A DNA stretch of 47,600 bases from Akkermansiaceae bacterium (GTDB lineage: Bacteria; Verrucomicrobiota; Verrucomicrobiia; Verrucomicrobiales; Akkermansiaceae), in contig JAPKDA010000006.1 of the NCBI GenBank assembly GCA_028822695.1, positions 1-47,600 on the forward strand, written 5' to 3'. The translations under genes were made by a program, and so were the position numbers. Positions 25,946-34,883 of the stretch are shown in pieces. The stretch's first letter is position 1; each line of letters starts with the position of its first letter. Under the pieces are notes generated by a model that saw only the letters and a list, made by a program, of their open reading frames with translations, did not search any database and had not been told where the DNA came from.

Positions 25946-27079
25946 ATGAAGACGATTGGAATTATTATGAATGGGGTGACGGGGCGGATGGGGACGAATC
26001 AGCATTTGGTGCGTTCGATTCTGGCGATCCGGAAGCAGGGTGGAGTGGAGTTGGCGGATGGGACGAAGTTGATGCCGGACCCGATTTTGACGGGGCGGAA
26101 CGAGGCGAAGGTGAAGGCCTTGGCGGAGGAGCATGGGGTGGGGCGTTGGACGACGGATCTGGATGAGGCGCTGGCGGATGACTACAATGAGATCTTTTTT
26201 GATGCTTCGGGGACGCCGTATCGGGTGGGTTTTTTGGAGAAGGCGATTGCGGCGGGGAAGCACGTCTACTGTGAGAAGCCGATTGCGACGTCCTATGGGG
26301 CGTCACTAAAAGTAGCGGATCTGGCCGAGGCGGCGGGGGTGAAGAACGGGACGGTGCAGGACAAGCTGTGGCTACCCGGGATCGTGGCATTTCAGAAGTT
26401 GAAGGAAGAGGATTTCTTCGGAGAGATTCTTTCGGTGCGTGGTGAGTTTGGCTATTGGGTGTTTACGGGGCATGACGAGGCGCAGCCTGCGCAACGGCCG
26501 AGCTGGAATTATCGGAAGGAAGACGGGGGCGGAATGATCATCGATATGCACTGTCACTGGCGTTACGTGATCGATAATTTGTTCGGGACGGTGACTGACG
26601 TCTTTACGCTCGCGAAAACTCATTTGCCGGAACGGATCGACGAGGATGGGAATGCTTACAAATGTACGGCGGATGATTCGGCATATGCGTTGTTTAAGAC
26701 CGACACGGGGGTGGTGTGTCAGTTTAATTCGTCATGGGATGTGCGGGTGAGGAGGGACGATCTCCTGACGATGCAGGTCGATGGGACGAAGGGGAGTGCG
26801 ATTGTGGGGTTGCGGAAGTGCTGGGCGCAGAGTGCGGAGAATACGCCGCGGCCGGTGTGGAACCCGGATGTGGATAGTCCGATCGATTACTTAGCGGACT
26901 GGGAGGTGATTGATCCAGGTGAGTGCGACAATGCGTTCAAGGTGCAGTGGGAGATGTTCTTGAAGCATGTGGCGGAAGATACGGAGTTCCGCTGGACGCT
27001 GCGGGAGGGGGCGAAGGGGGTGCAGTTGGCGGAGAAGAGTTTGCAGTCGAGTGAGGAAGGGAGGTGGGTGGCGGTTTAG
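25946..27079 (+). CDS. Gfo/Idh/MocA-family oxidoreductase
   Basis: The 377-residue protein has an N-terminal Rossmann domain with GIIMNGVTGRMGTNQH (residues 4-19), the family motif CEKPIAT (about 110-116), and the C-terminal beta-sheet domain beginning near GGGMIIDMHCHWRYV, which carries the catalytic His region. It oxidises or reduces a sugar, sugar acid or inositol-type substrate with NAD(P). It is the last gene of the operator-controlled operon; the 51-base gap before it holds a tandem repeat but no terminator. The set of aldolase, isomerase and oxidoreductase suggests breakdown of an unusual sugar. Confidence 0.88.
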   Translation: MKTIGIIMNGVTGRMGTNQHLVRSILAIRKQGGVELADGTKLMPDPILTGRNEAKVKALAEEHGVGRWTTDLDEALADDYNEIFFDASGTPYRVGFLEKAIAAGKHVYCEKPIATSYGASLKVADLAEAAGVKNGTVQDKLWLPGIVAFQKLKEEDFFGEILSVRGEFGYWVFTGHDEAQPAQRPSWNYRKEDGGGMIIDMHCHWRYVIDNLFGTVTDVFTLAKTHLPERIDEDGNAYKCTADDSAYALFKTDTGVVCQFNSSWDVRVRRDDLLTMQVDGTKGSAIVGLRKCWAQSAENTPRPVWNPDVDSPIDYLADWEVIDPGECDNAFKVQWEMFLKHVAEDTEFRWTLREGAKGVQLAEKSLQSSEEGRWVAV

Positions 27080-27123
27080 GGCTTCGCCCTCCGGAGGTCG
27101 GAGAAGAGAGCTGGACTGATGGG

Positions 27124-27145
27124 GCCGGTCACTGACCGGCGCTCC
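27124..27145. repeat. Hairpin repeat with ACT loop
   Basis: GCCGGTC-ACT-GACCGGC is a perfect 7-bp stem with a 3-base loop, followed by GCTCC as at 13800. Confidence 0.65.
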
Positions 27146-27178
27146 CGGCGGGGCGGAGAGGAGTTCGTGGTCCCAGGG

Positions 27179-27240
27179 CGGAGGGAAGTGCGGCTGCGCC
27201 GGAGGGGTTTGGTCATGGCCGGGACGGATCATGCCTCGGG
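27179..27240. repeat. TGACC/GGTCA repeat family, copy 3
   Basis: It is nearly identical to 22032-22092, with the core CATGGCCGGGAC followed by GGATCATGCC. It contains the first possible ATG (27231) of the next gene, which makes that start doubtful. Confidence 0.75.
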
Positions 27241-28727
27241 TGATGGGGTGTCTTGGTAATTGTGGGGACGGAGAGGGGCTGCTAGGCAAGGGGGTGAGTT
27301 TGCGGAGGCGGGGGCATATCAACCTGGAGTATTTGCCGAAGTGGGTGATGGTTTCGGGGGCTCTATTTTTCGGGCTGTGGTGGATGCTTGGATTGATCTA
27401 TCATTGGGTTTCCCGGGACGAGCAGCCGGTGGAGGGGGCGGAATCGATTTACCTGCTCTATGTGGATCGGGAGTTGCGGGTGTTGGACCTTGCGGAGGGG
27501 GCGGAGGGGTGGCCGCGATGGCTTTATGGTTACGAGGAGGGCGAGGAGACGGTGGATGAGGCGTTGGAGTCGCTTCGAAAGACATTGGAGGAGGGGGCGC
27601 GTCGAGAATTGTTGGGGGCGGAGGGGCATCAGGGGCGGGTGATTTTGGCGTTGAGGGCGGGGGACAAAGAGGCGGCGCGGTTGGCGTATGGTCCGGAGTG
27701 TTTGAACGGTACCGCGGTGGCGGATGTGTTGGAGCAGCTGATGGGGAAGGGTGTGCCGGAGAAGGAGGCGGTGGACGAGTTGGCGGCGGTGGTGTGGAGT
27801 GGATCAGTCTACGCTTGGGAGCCGTGGTTGTTGAGGCACGCGGATGGTTTGACGGGAGGACACTTGGCGAGGGAGGGAATTTATCAAACATACAACTTAC
27901 AGAACGAGCGTATGGCGGAGCGCGTGTTGCCGTGGAATTTGGCGATGGTGGTGTTGACGCTGATGGGGATTGGGTTGATCCCGTTGATGACTTGGAAGTT
28001 CTGTCGCGAACCGGTGAGGCGGGAGGCGCGTGTTTTATCAATCTGGGGAGTGAGCGTGGTGTTTACTGCGTTCTTCGGGGCGGGAGTGGCTGCGGATCAG
28101 GGTTATCAATACCTGTGGTTGATTCTGACCGGGCTTCCTTTCAACTTGAACGATTGGCAATGGAATCTCGTGCTGCTGTTTGCCGATGCGGTGTGGAGGA
28201 TTTTTCCGGTCGTGTTGATTTCGGTCACCTTGTTTTCGAATCCGATGCAGCTGTGGCGATCGTTTCGGTTGGGGGGGGCTCCGGCCCTGTTGCTTGTGGC
28301 GGGCACAGTGGGTGGGTTGTGGCTGTGGCACTGGGTGAGCTACACACTGATGGGAGATGAGGTTCTGGTAGATCCGACCGATTTTCTCAATGCGGCGACA
28401 ACGGACTGGAGCACGATGCTCTATGTGGTGGTGTCGGGCTGCATTCTTGCACCGGTCACGGAGGAAATCATGTATCGAGGGTTGCTCTTTCTGGGCTTGC
28501 GGCGGCACACGGGGCCGTGGGTGGCGATGGCGGTGTCGACGGTGCTTTTTGCCATGTCGCATTGGCAGTATGATCTCGCGGGGATGATTTCAGTGGGGGT
28601 GATGGGGTTGGCCAGTGCGGTGTTGGTTTGGCGGACGGGCTCGCTGCTGCCTTCGATCATTCTTCATGTTGCTTTCAATCTCTTGATCACCTTTGGTTCC
28701 TACATCAGCTATCAGTGGCCGGTGTGA
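27231..28727 (+). CDS. CPBP-family intramembrane metalloprotease
   Basis: The longest frame gives 498 residues, but the first 20 come from a repeat element, so the real start may be the GTG at 27294 or the ATG at 27348. The N-terminal part has one transmembrane helix (MVSGALFFGLWWMLGLIY) and then a soluble charged region of about 190 residues. From about residue 230 there are several helices, with the CPBP (Abi) motifs PVTEEIMYRGLL (EExxxR), FAMSHWQYD (FxxxH) and HVAFNL (HxxxN) near the C-terminus. These form the metal site of the Rce1-like proteases. The long N-terminal extension is not usual for the family, and its role is unknown. Confidence 0.85.
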   Translation: MPRVMGCLGNCGDGEGLLGKGVSLRRRGHINLEYLPKWVMVSGALFFGLWWMLGLIYHWVSRDEQPVEGAESIYLLYVDRELRVLDLAEGAEGWPRWLYGYEEGEETVDEALESLRKTLEEGARRELLGAEGHQGRVILALRAGDKEAARLAYGPECLNGTAVADVLEQLMGKGVPEKEAVDELAAVVWSGSVYAWEPWLLRHADGLTGGHLAREGIYQTYNLQNERMAERVLPWNLAMVVLTLMGIGLIPLMTWKFCREPVRREARVLSIWGVSVVFTAFFGAGVAADQGYQYLWLILTGLPFNLNDWQWNLVLLFADAVWRIFPVVLISVTLFSNPMQLWRSFRLGGAPALLLVAGTVGGLWLWHWVSYTLMGDEVLVDPTDFLNAATTDWSTMLYVVVSGCILAPVTEEIMYRGLLFLGLRRHTGPWVAMAVSTVLFAMSHWQYDLAGMISVGVMGLASAVLVWRTGSLLPSIILHVAFNLLITFGSYISYQWPV

Positions 28728-28777
28728 TGGAGATCGACTGGTAAGAAGGGATAGGGCTTGCTAGGTGCGGGTGGGAT

Positions 28778-29800
28778 GTGGAGCATGGCGTGGAGCTGCT
28801 TGAGGGCCGCCAAGAATTTGTGATCACGTTTTCGACCATCCTGCAGGCGGTGTTGCCAATTTACTTTCTGGTGATGTTGGGGGTGGTGTTGCGGAAAATT
28901 CGGATTCTGACTCCGGAGACGGATGCGGGATTGTTCAAGATGGTGGTGCATTGTTTCTACCCCTGTCTGATTTTGGACAAGACCTTGAGCAATGACTTGG
29001 TGAGGCAGCCGGGGGTGGTGGCGTCGGGGATTGCGTTGGGATTTGGGATTGTGGTGTGCGGATTTTTGATTGCGGGATTGGTGGGGCGCGGGATTGGTTT
29101 GCAGAAGGGGACGGGGCTGCGGACCTTTGGTTTATCGGCGGGAATTCAGAATTACGGGTATATGGCGATCCCGTTGTTGTTGGTGCTCTTTGCGGGGGAG
29201 AAGACCTTGGGTGTGTTGTTTGTGCACAGTCTGGGGGTGGAGTTGGCGTTGTGGGGGGTGGGCTTGATGATTTTGGCGGGAGGGATGAAGGGATCGCTGA
29301 AGGCGTTGATCAACGGTCCGATCGTGGCGGTGGTTTTGGGTTTGGGGTTGGCCTACTCGGGGGGCTGGCAATTTTTTGAACCGGGGGAGGATGGCGGGCC
29401 CTTCGTGGGGCAGATCTTGCGCCAGTCGATATCTTGGTGCGGGGCGGCGGCGGTTCCACTGGGCTTGATGTTGATTGGGGCGGTGATGTTTGACTTTGCC
29501 CTGAAGGAGCGGCCGTCGCTGAAGATTGGGTTTGGAGCCCTGTTGGTGAGGGTCGTGTTGATACCGGCGGGGATTCTTTGTTTGGCACGGTATTTGCCGG
29601 TGGTGATCGAGTTGAAGCAGGTATTGGTGGTGCAGGCGGCGATGCCAGCCGCGGTGACGCCGGTGATTCTGGCGAGGAATTATGGGGGGAGTCCGGGGGT
29701 GGCGGTGCAGGTGGTTTTGGCGACGTCGATTGCGGGCTTGGTGACGACGCCGTTGATTGTGTCGATCGGACTGAGGTTCGTGTTTGGGGCTGGATCGTAA
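28778..29800 (+). CDS. AEC-family (auxin efflux carrier-like) transporter
   Basis: The 340-residue protein is given from a GTG at 28778; a GTG at 28820, just before ITFSTILQAVLPIYFLVMLG, is an equally good start. It has about ten transmembrane helices in two halves. The first half has VLRKIRILTPETDAGLFKMVVHCFYPCLI and GIQNYGYMAIPLLLVLF, which are typical of the bile-acid/auxin/arsenite superfamily AEC branch; the second half ends with AAMPAAVTPVILARNYGGSPGVAVQVVLATS. Members export or import small organic acids. The substrate is unknown. It follows the CPBP gene by 50 bases on the same strand. Confidence 0.87.
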   Translation: MEHGVELLEGRQEFVITFSTILQAVLPIYFLVMLGVVLRKIRILTPETDAGLFKMVVHCFYPCLILDKTLSNDLVRQPGVVASGIALGFGIVVCGFLIAGLVGRGIGLQKGTGLRTFGLSAGIQNYGYMAIPLLLVLFAGEKTLGVLFVHSLGVELALWGVGLMILAGGMKGSLKALINGPIVAVVLGLGLAYSGGWQFFEPGEDGGPFVGQILRQSISWCGAAAVPLGLMLIGAVMFDFALKERPSLKIGFGALLVRVVLIPAGILCLARYLPVVIELKQVLVVQAAMPAAVTPVILARNYGGSPGVAVQVVLATSIAGLVTTPLIVSIGLRFVFGAGS

Positions 29801-29876
29801 GGACTGGGGAAGCGTGGTCGATTTTCTGAAATAGCCTTGAATCGAGATGCGTATTTTCAGATGAAAAGTGTTTTAA

Positions 29877-30191
29877 ATGGCAAGCCAACCCCTCTCTCTC
29901 GACCGCAGCCGCTATATTGTGCCCATTTTGGATCGGGCCTTGGGAGTTTCTTCGGTGTCGGAGCAGAATGTGTTCGAGAAGTTGCTCGATGTGATGCAGG
30001 CATTGCGTGCTAAGACGCGGGAGACGGTTTTGTTGGGAGTGCGGGGCTACCGGATTGCGGCGATTTGGATTACGGTGCCGTCTTTACGATTGCCGGATGC
30101 GGAACTTGATCGAGTAGGAAGAACGATTCGGGCGGCGGCGGATGTGATTTCCGGTCGTTTCGGATGCAATATGGAGGAGGTGCAAGGATGA
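29877..30191 (+). CDS. Shrunken IclR-like protein lacking the DNA-binding domain
   Basis: The 104-residue protein looks like an IclR regulator with its middle removed. The start SRYIVPILDRALGV matches the segment before the IclR helix-turn-helix, LLDVMQALRAKTRETVLLGV resembles the start of the effector domain (normally followed by a substrate loop), and PSLRLPDAELDRVGRTIRAAADVISGRFG matches the terminal helix. The winged helix and most of the effector domain are missing, yet the frame is intact. Its TGA overlaps the start of the next gene (ATGA) and contains that gene's ribosome binding region, so it is probably still translated. It may be a decayed regulator kept for coupling, or a small partner protein. 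Confidence 0.55.
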   Translation: MASQPLSLDRSRYIVPILDRALGVSSVSEQNVFEKLLDVMQALRAKTRETVLLGVRGYRIAAIWITVPSLRLPDAELDRVGRTIRAAADVISGRFGCNMEEVQG

Positions 30192-33163
30192 AGAAGATTA
30201 TATTGACGTTGATGTTGGGTGCCGGGCTTTTGAATGGGGCGACGGAGTTTTCGGAGGAGGACGTCGCGTTCTTCTCGAATGAGGTGCGGCCATTGTTGGA
30301 GGCGAACTGTATCAAGTGTCATGGTGGGGAGGACAAGAATGGGAAGGTGAAGGTGAAGTCCGGGCTGCAGTTGATCAGTCGGAAGGGGATTGTGATGGGT
30401 GGGGAGCATGGATCTGCTTTTGATGAGAAGGAGCCGGGGAAGAGTCTGCTGCTGCATGTCATCAGCTATGAGGACGACGATTTGAAGATGCCGCCGAAGA
30501 GCCAGTTGGAGCCGGAAGTGGTGGCGGTGTTCAAAGAGTGGGTGGAGCGGGGTTTGCCTTGGACGCCGGGGGATGCGGATCGGTTGGTGGAGGTGCATGT
30601 GGAGAAATCCGAGATCACGGAGATTAACGAGACGACGAAGAATTATTGGTCTTACAAGCCGATGGTTCGTCCGGAGGTGCCGAAGGTGGACGATGCGGAG
30701 TGGGCAGGACCGATCGATGCGTTTCTTTACGCGGGGATTCGGAAGGCTGGGCTGCACCCGAACGCAGAGGCGAGCCGGGGAAAATTGATCAGGCGGGCTT
30801 ATTACAACATGACCGGTTTGCCGCCGAGTTTGGCGGAGGTGCGGGAGTTTGAGAATGATCAGTCGGCGGATGCCTGGGAGAAAGTGGTGGATCGGTTGTT
30901 GGCGTCAACGGCCTATGGCGAGAAGTGGGGGAAGCATTGGTTGGATGTGATGCGGTATGCTGAGACGAACGGATTTGAGCGGGACCTCGAGAAGGCGATG
31001 GTGTGGCGGTATCGGGATTATGTGATCGATGCGTTCAATGAGGATAAACCGTATGATGAATTTTTGCGGGAGCAGTTGGCGGGGGATGAATTGGCGGAGC
31101 CGACGCTGCAGTCGATGATTGCGACAGGATATCACCGGTTGATGCAGTGGGATGATGAGGCGGCGGACAAGAAGCAGCACATGTATGATGTGCTGGACGA
31201 CAATGTGCGGACGACGACGGAGGGGGTTCTCGGGATGACGATGGGCTGTGCGCGGTGTCACGACCACAAGGGCGATCCGATTCCGCAGGAGGACTATTAT
31301 AGTTTCATGTCGTTCTTCCGGGGGTTGACGAAAATGAAGAAGGGACCCCGGAGTACAGAGCGGGTGCTCGGGGGAGATGATGGGGGGGATTACGACCGGG
31401 CGATGAAGAAATTTGAGGAGGAGCGGGAGAAGTTGGGCCAAAAATTCGAGCAGATTTCGAAGCAGATTGAGGCTGACTTGATCGCGAAGCATCCGGAGAT
31501 GGTGGGGAGGATTGGTGCGAAGGGATCGAAGGGAAGGGTGATCATGAACGATGCGCGGAGTCCGAAGCCGGGATTTTGGCACTACACAACGAAGAAGCCA
31601 TCGGAGGACTGGTCGGCGGTGAGTTTTCGGGCGGAGAATCATGGGTGGAAGCAGGGGCCGGGCGGATTCGGGACCAAGGTGCCGGGACAGAAGGCGCGGA
31701 CGCATTGGGGGACGCCGGACCTTTGGTTGCAGGCGAGCTTTGAGTTGAAGGCGGTGCCGAAGATGGTGTGGATCAGTCTATTTCATGACGAGGACGTGGA
31801 GATGTTCCTGAACGGGCAGCACGTCTTGGCGCGGAAAGGGCATGTGGCGGGCTACAAGGATGAGCTGGTAGGGCCTGAGTTTCTGACGGCCTTGCAGACG
31901 GGGCGGAACACGTTGGCGGTGCATGTGAAGCAGACGGCGGGTGGGCAGTTTTTTGATTTGGGGATGACGGAGTCTCGGGCGGACATGCTGACTTTGGAGG
32001 AGGCGATGAAGCTGAAGTCAGGTGATTTTTGGAAGGGTGCGGTTGGAGACCAGTGGCGCAGGGCGCAGCAAGTGGTTCGGAAAGTGGAGGAGCGGAAGCC
32101 GAAGCAGGGATTGGAAGTGATGGCGGTGACTGAGGCTGGGACGAAAGTGCCGCCGACCTATGTGCACATCCGGGGGAGTGCGAATGCGGAGGATACTGAT
32201 CGTGAAGTGAAGCCGCGGGTTCCGGGGATTTTTGGGGGAGAGGAATTGGTGGCGACGGTTCCGGCGAACGGACGGAAGTCCAGTGGTCGGCGGACGGCGT
32301 TGGCAGACTGGATTTGTCGGGATGACAATCCGCGGACGGCGCGGGTGATGATGAACCGGGTGTGGCAGCATCACTTTGGGCGGGGGATTTGTCCGACGCC
32401 GAATGACTTCGGGTATTTGGGTGAGCTGCCGACGCATCCGGAGTTGTTGGATTGGTTGGCGACGGAGTTTGTGAAGGAGGGGTGGAGCTTGAAGGCGATG
32501 CACCGGCAGATCTTGATGTCGCGGGCTTTTCGGATGTCCTCGCGGGGGACTGAGGAGGGCTTGGCGAAGGATCCGGACAACAAGGCCTTTTGGCGCTTTG
32601 AGATGCGTCGGTTGACGGCGGAAGAGGCGCGGGATTCGATTCTCAGTCTGACGGGGACGCTGAACCGGAAGCAGGGAGGGCCGAGTGTTTACATTCCGCT
32701 GCCGCCGGAGGTGCTTGCGACATCGTCGAAAAAGGGTGCTTCCTGGGGGAAGTCGTCACCGGAGGATGAGGTGCGGCGGAGTGTTTATGTGAAAGTGAAG
32801 CGGTCGATGGTGCCGCCGCAATTCGCGGACTTGGATGTGGCGGATACCGACGCGAGTTGTCCGGTGCGGTTTGTGACGACGGTGCCGACGCAGGCGCTGG
32901 GATTCCTGAACAGTGCTTTCATGAATGATCAGGCGAAGATCTTGGCGAAGCGGTTGCGGGAAGAGGCTGGAGCGGAGCGGAGTGATAGGGTGCGATTGGG
33001 GCTGGAGTTGGCGCTGTCACGTCCGGCGACGACGCGGGAGATGGACTATGGGACGGAATTTTTTGAGACGATGCGCACGGAGCATGAGTTGAGTGAGGAC
33101 GAATCCTTGGATCGCTTCGCGCTGCTTGTATTGAACTTAAACGAGTTTATCTTCCTAGATTAG
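30188..33163 (+). CDS. Cytochrome-domain DUF1549/DUF1553 protein
   Basis: From the ATG at 30188, behind GGAGGTGCAAGG and overlapping the previous stop, the protein has 991 residues. After a signal peptide (1-18) comes a planctomycete-type cytochrome C domain with the haem motif CIKCH at 41-45. A DUF1549 domain follows (about 170-400), with LIRRAYYNMTGLPPSLAEV and CARCHDHKGDPIPQEDYYSF. Then comes a lectin/galactose-binding-like insertion (about 460-600, GFWHYTTKKPSEDWSAV ... VWISLFHDEDVEMFLNGQHV), and a DUF1553 domain (about 700-985, TARVMMNRVWQHHFGRGI). It is probably extracytoplasmic and redox-active. It forms an operon with the DUF1501 gene 4 bases downstream. Confidence 0.92.
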   Translation: MKKIILTLMLGAGLLNGATEFSEEDVAFFSNEVRPLLEANCIKCHGGEDKNGKVKVKSGLQLISRKGIVMGGEHGSAFDEKEPGKSLLLHVISYEDDDLKMPPKSQLEPEVVAVFKEWVERGLPWTPGDADRLVEVHVEKSEITEINETTKNYWSYKPMVRPEVPKVDDAEWAGPIDAFLYAGIRKAGLHPNAEASRGKLIRRAYYNMTGLPPSLAEVREFENDQSADAWEKVVDRLLASTAYGEKWGKHWLDVMRYAETNGFERDLEKAMVWRYRDYVIDAFNEDKPYDEFLREQLAGDELAEPTLQSMIATGYHRLMQWDDEAADKKQHMYDVLDDNVRTTTEGVLGMTMGCARCHDHKGDPIPQEDYYSFMSFFRGLTKMKKGPRSTERVLGGDDGGDYDRAMKKFEEEREKLGQKFEQISKQIEADLIAKHPEMVGRIGAKGSKGRVIMNDARSPKPGFWHYTTKKPSEDWSAVSFRAENHGWKQGPGGFGTKVPGQKARTHWGTPDLWLQASFELKAVPKMVWISLFHDEDVEMFLNGQHVLARKGHVAGYKDELVGPEFLTALQTGRNTLAVHVKQTAGGQFFDLGMTESRADMLTLEEAMKLKSGDFWKGAVGDQWRRAQQVVRKVEERKPKQGLEVMAVTEAGTKVPPTYVHIRGSANAEDTDREVKPRVPGIFGGEELVATVPANGRKSSGRRTALADWICRDDNPRTARVMMNRVWQHHFGRGICPTPNDFGYLGELPTHPELLDWLATEFVKEGWSLKAMHRQILMSRAFRMSSRGTEEGLAKDPDNKAFWRFEMRRLTAEEARDSILSLTGTLNRKQGGPSVYIPLPPEVLATSSKKGASWGKSSPEDEVRRSVYVKVKRSMVPPQFADLDVADTDASCPVRFVTTVPTQALGFLNSAFMNDQAKILAKRLREEAGAERSDRVRLGLELALSRPATTREMDYGTEFFETMRTEHELSEDESLDRFALLVLNLNEFIFLD

Positions 33164-33167
33164 AACC

Positions 33168-34631
33168 ATGAAAAAGCCAAAGAACACCTTTTGCGGTCAG
33201 GTTGACCGGCGTGAATTTATTCGGAACATGGGGGGTGGATTCACCTCGGTTGCCCTGACGGGGATGTTGGCGAAGGAGGGTTTTTTCAATCAGGCCAATG
33301 CGGCATCGTTGAATGCCTATGCGAATCCTCTGGCGCCGAAGGAGCCAATGCTGGCTCCGAAGGCCAAGTCGGTGATCTTTCTCTTCATGTATGGCGGGCC
33401 GAGCCACATGGATACCTTTGACTACAAGCCGGCCTTGTATCCGTTGGATGGGAAGTCGATTGAGATCAAGACCTTTGGTCGGGGTGGGAAGAAGAACACG
33501 GGGCGCGTGGTAGGGCCGAAGTGGAAGTTCAAGCAATACGGGGAGAGCGGGAAGTGGGTGTCGGATTTGTTTCCGCACGTGGGGGAGTGTGTGGATGATA
33601 TCGCCTTTGTTCATTCGATGACTGCGGACTCACCGATCCACGGATCGGCGATGTTGATGATGAACTCGGGGTCGCTGTTGAGTGGGAAGCCGTCGATGGG
33701 GTCGTGGGTGAACTACGGCCTGGGGAGTGAGAATGAGAATTTGCCGGGTTACGTGGTGATGTTGGACAAGACGGGTGGTCCGATCTCGGGGGCGAAGAAT
33801 TGGTCGTCGGGTTACATGCCGGCGAGCTATGCGGGAACGGTGTTCCGGTCGAAGGGTGATCCGATTTTGAATTTGAAGAATGCGCACGGCATGCCGCGGG
33901 AGCAGCAGCGGACTTTGATGGACTATCTCAATACGATGAACCGGGAGCATCTTGGGATTCGGGGGAGCGAGAGTGATCTGGCGGCGCGGATTTCGAGTTA
34001 CGAGTTGGCTTATCGGATGCAGGCGGAGGCACCGGAAGCGATCGAGTTGGCGGCGGAGCCGGAGCATGTGAAGAAGCTCTACGGGATGGATGAGCCGCGG
34101 ACGGAGGACTTCGGGCGCAAGTGCATCATGGCGCGGAGATTGGTGGAGCGGGGAGTGCGGTTCATTCAGATTTACTCGGGTGGGGCGCACAACGATGACA
34201 ACTGGGATGCGCACGGGGATTTGGAGAGGAACCACAACTATCATGCGGGAAATACCGACAAACCGATTGCGGGATTGTTGAAGGATCTCAAGCAGCGCGG
34301 TTTGTTGGATGAGACGCTGGTGGTGTGGGGTGGAGAATTTGGTCGGCAGCCGACGGCGGAGTATGCGAAGGGGACCGGTCGGGATCACAACGCGTGGGGC
34401 TTCACGATGTGGATGGCGGGTGGTGGGATCAAGGGCGGAGTGAGTTACGGAGAGACTGACGAGCTTGGCGGCAAGGCCGTGAAAAACCGGCTGCATGTGA
34501 GGAACTTACACGCCACGATTTTGGATCGGATGGGGCTGGATCCGAACAACTTGAGTTATTTTTACGGTGGGCTGGATCAGAAGCTGGTTGGGGTGGAAGG
34601 GGCGGAGCCGATTCGGGAGATTATGGCTTAG
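33168..34631 (+). CDS. DUF1501 protein, second copy
   Basis: The 487-residue protein has a twin-arginine-like signal (VDRREFIRNMGGGFTSVALTG, residues 12-32) and the DUF1501 core: KSVIFLFMYGGPSHMDTFDYKP, VDDIAFVHSMTADSPIHGSAM, RFIQIYSGGAHNDDNWDAHGDLE and LVVWGGEFGRQPTAEY. It belongs to a longer subgroup than the first copy at 14271. Close linkage to the cytochrome DUF1549/DUF1553 gene suggests they form one exported functional unit. The catalytic role is unknown. No terminator was found downstream; repeats fill the gap to folK. Confidence 0.92.
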   Translation: MKKPKNTFCGQVDRREFIRNMGGGFTSVALTGMLAKEGFFNQANAASLNAYANPLAPKEPMLAPKAKSVIFLFMYGGPSHMDTFDYKPALYPLDGKSIEIKTFGRGGKKNTGRVVGPKWKFKQYGESGKWVSDLFPHVGECVDDIAFVHSMTADSPIHGSAMLMMNSGSLLSGKPSMGSWVNYGLGSENENLPGYVVMLDKTGGPISGAKNWSSGYMPASYAGTVFRSKGDPILNLKNAHGMPREQQRTLMDYLNTMNREHLGIRGSESDLAARISSYELAYRMQAEAPEAIELAAEPEHVKKLYGMDEPRTEDFGRKCIMARRLVERGVRFIQIYSGGAHNDDNWDAHGDLERNHNYHAGNTDKPIAGLLKDLKQRGLLDETLVVWGGEFGRQPTAEYAKGTGRDHNAWGFTMWMAGGGIKGGVSYGETDELGGKAVKNRLHVRNLHATILDRMGLDPNNLSYFYGGLDQKLVGVEGAEPIREIMA

Positions 34632-34883
34632 GGAGGAGTTGCAGAGGTGGGGTTTTGCGCTTGGGCTTCTGAGCTTTTGGAATAGGCCTGTGACCGGGCC
34701 CTGTCGCTACGGCGGGCGGGCGGGTCATGCCACCGGGGGGAGTGTTTTTCGGCTATCGCCGGAGGGGTTTAGAGGCGACCGGGACAGTCACGAATGGGGA
34801 TATGCGGCTGTGGCCGGGGGTTTTGATCATGACCGGGACCCGTCCTTCGCGAAGCGCTTCGGAGGGCAGACAGGTCACGCCAC
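34632..34883. repeat. Cluster of three TGACC/GGTCA repeats
   Basis: Copies at 34691-34733 (TGACCGGGCC ... GGTCATGCCAC), 34741-34800 and 34828-34883 (CATGACCGGGACC ... GGTCACGCCAC) fill the gap between the DUF1501 gene and folK. The last one ends directly against the folK stop codon (34884). No gene was seen here. Confidence 0.75.
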
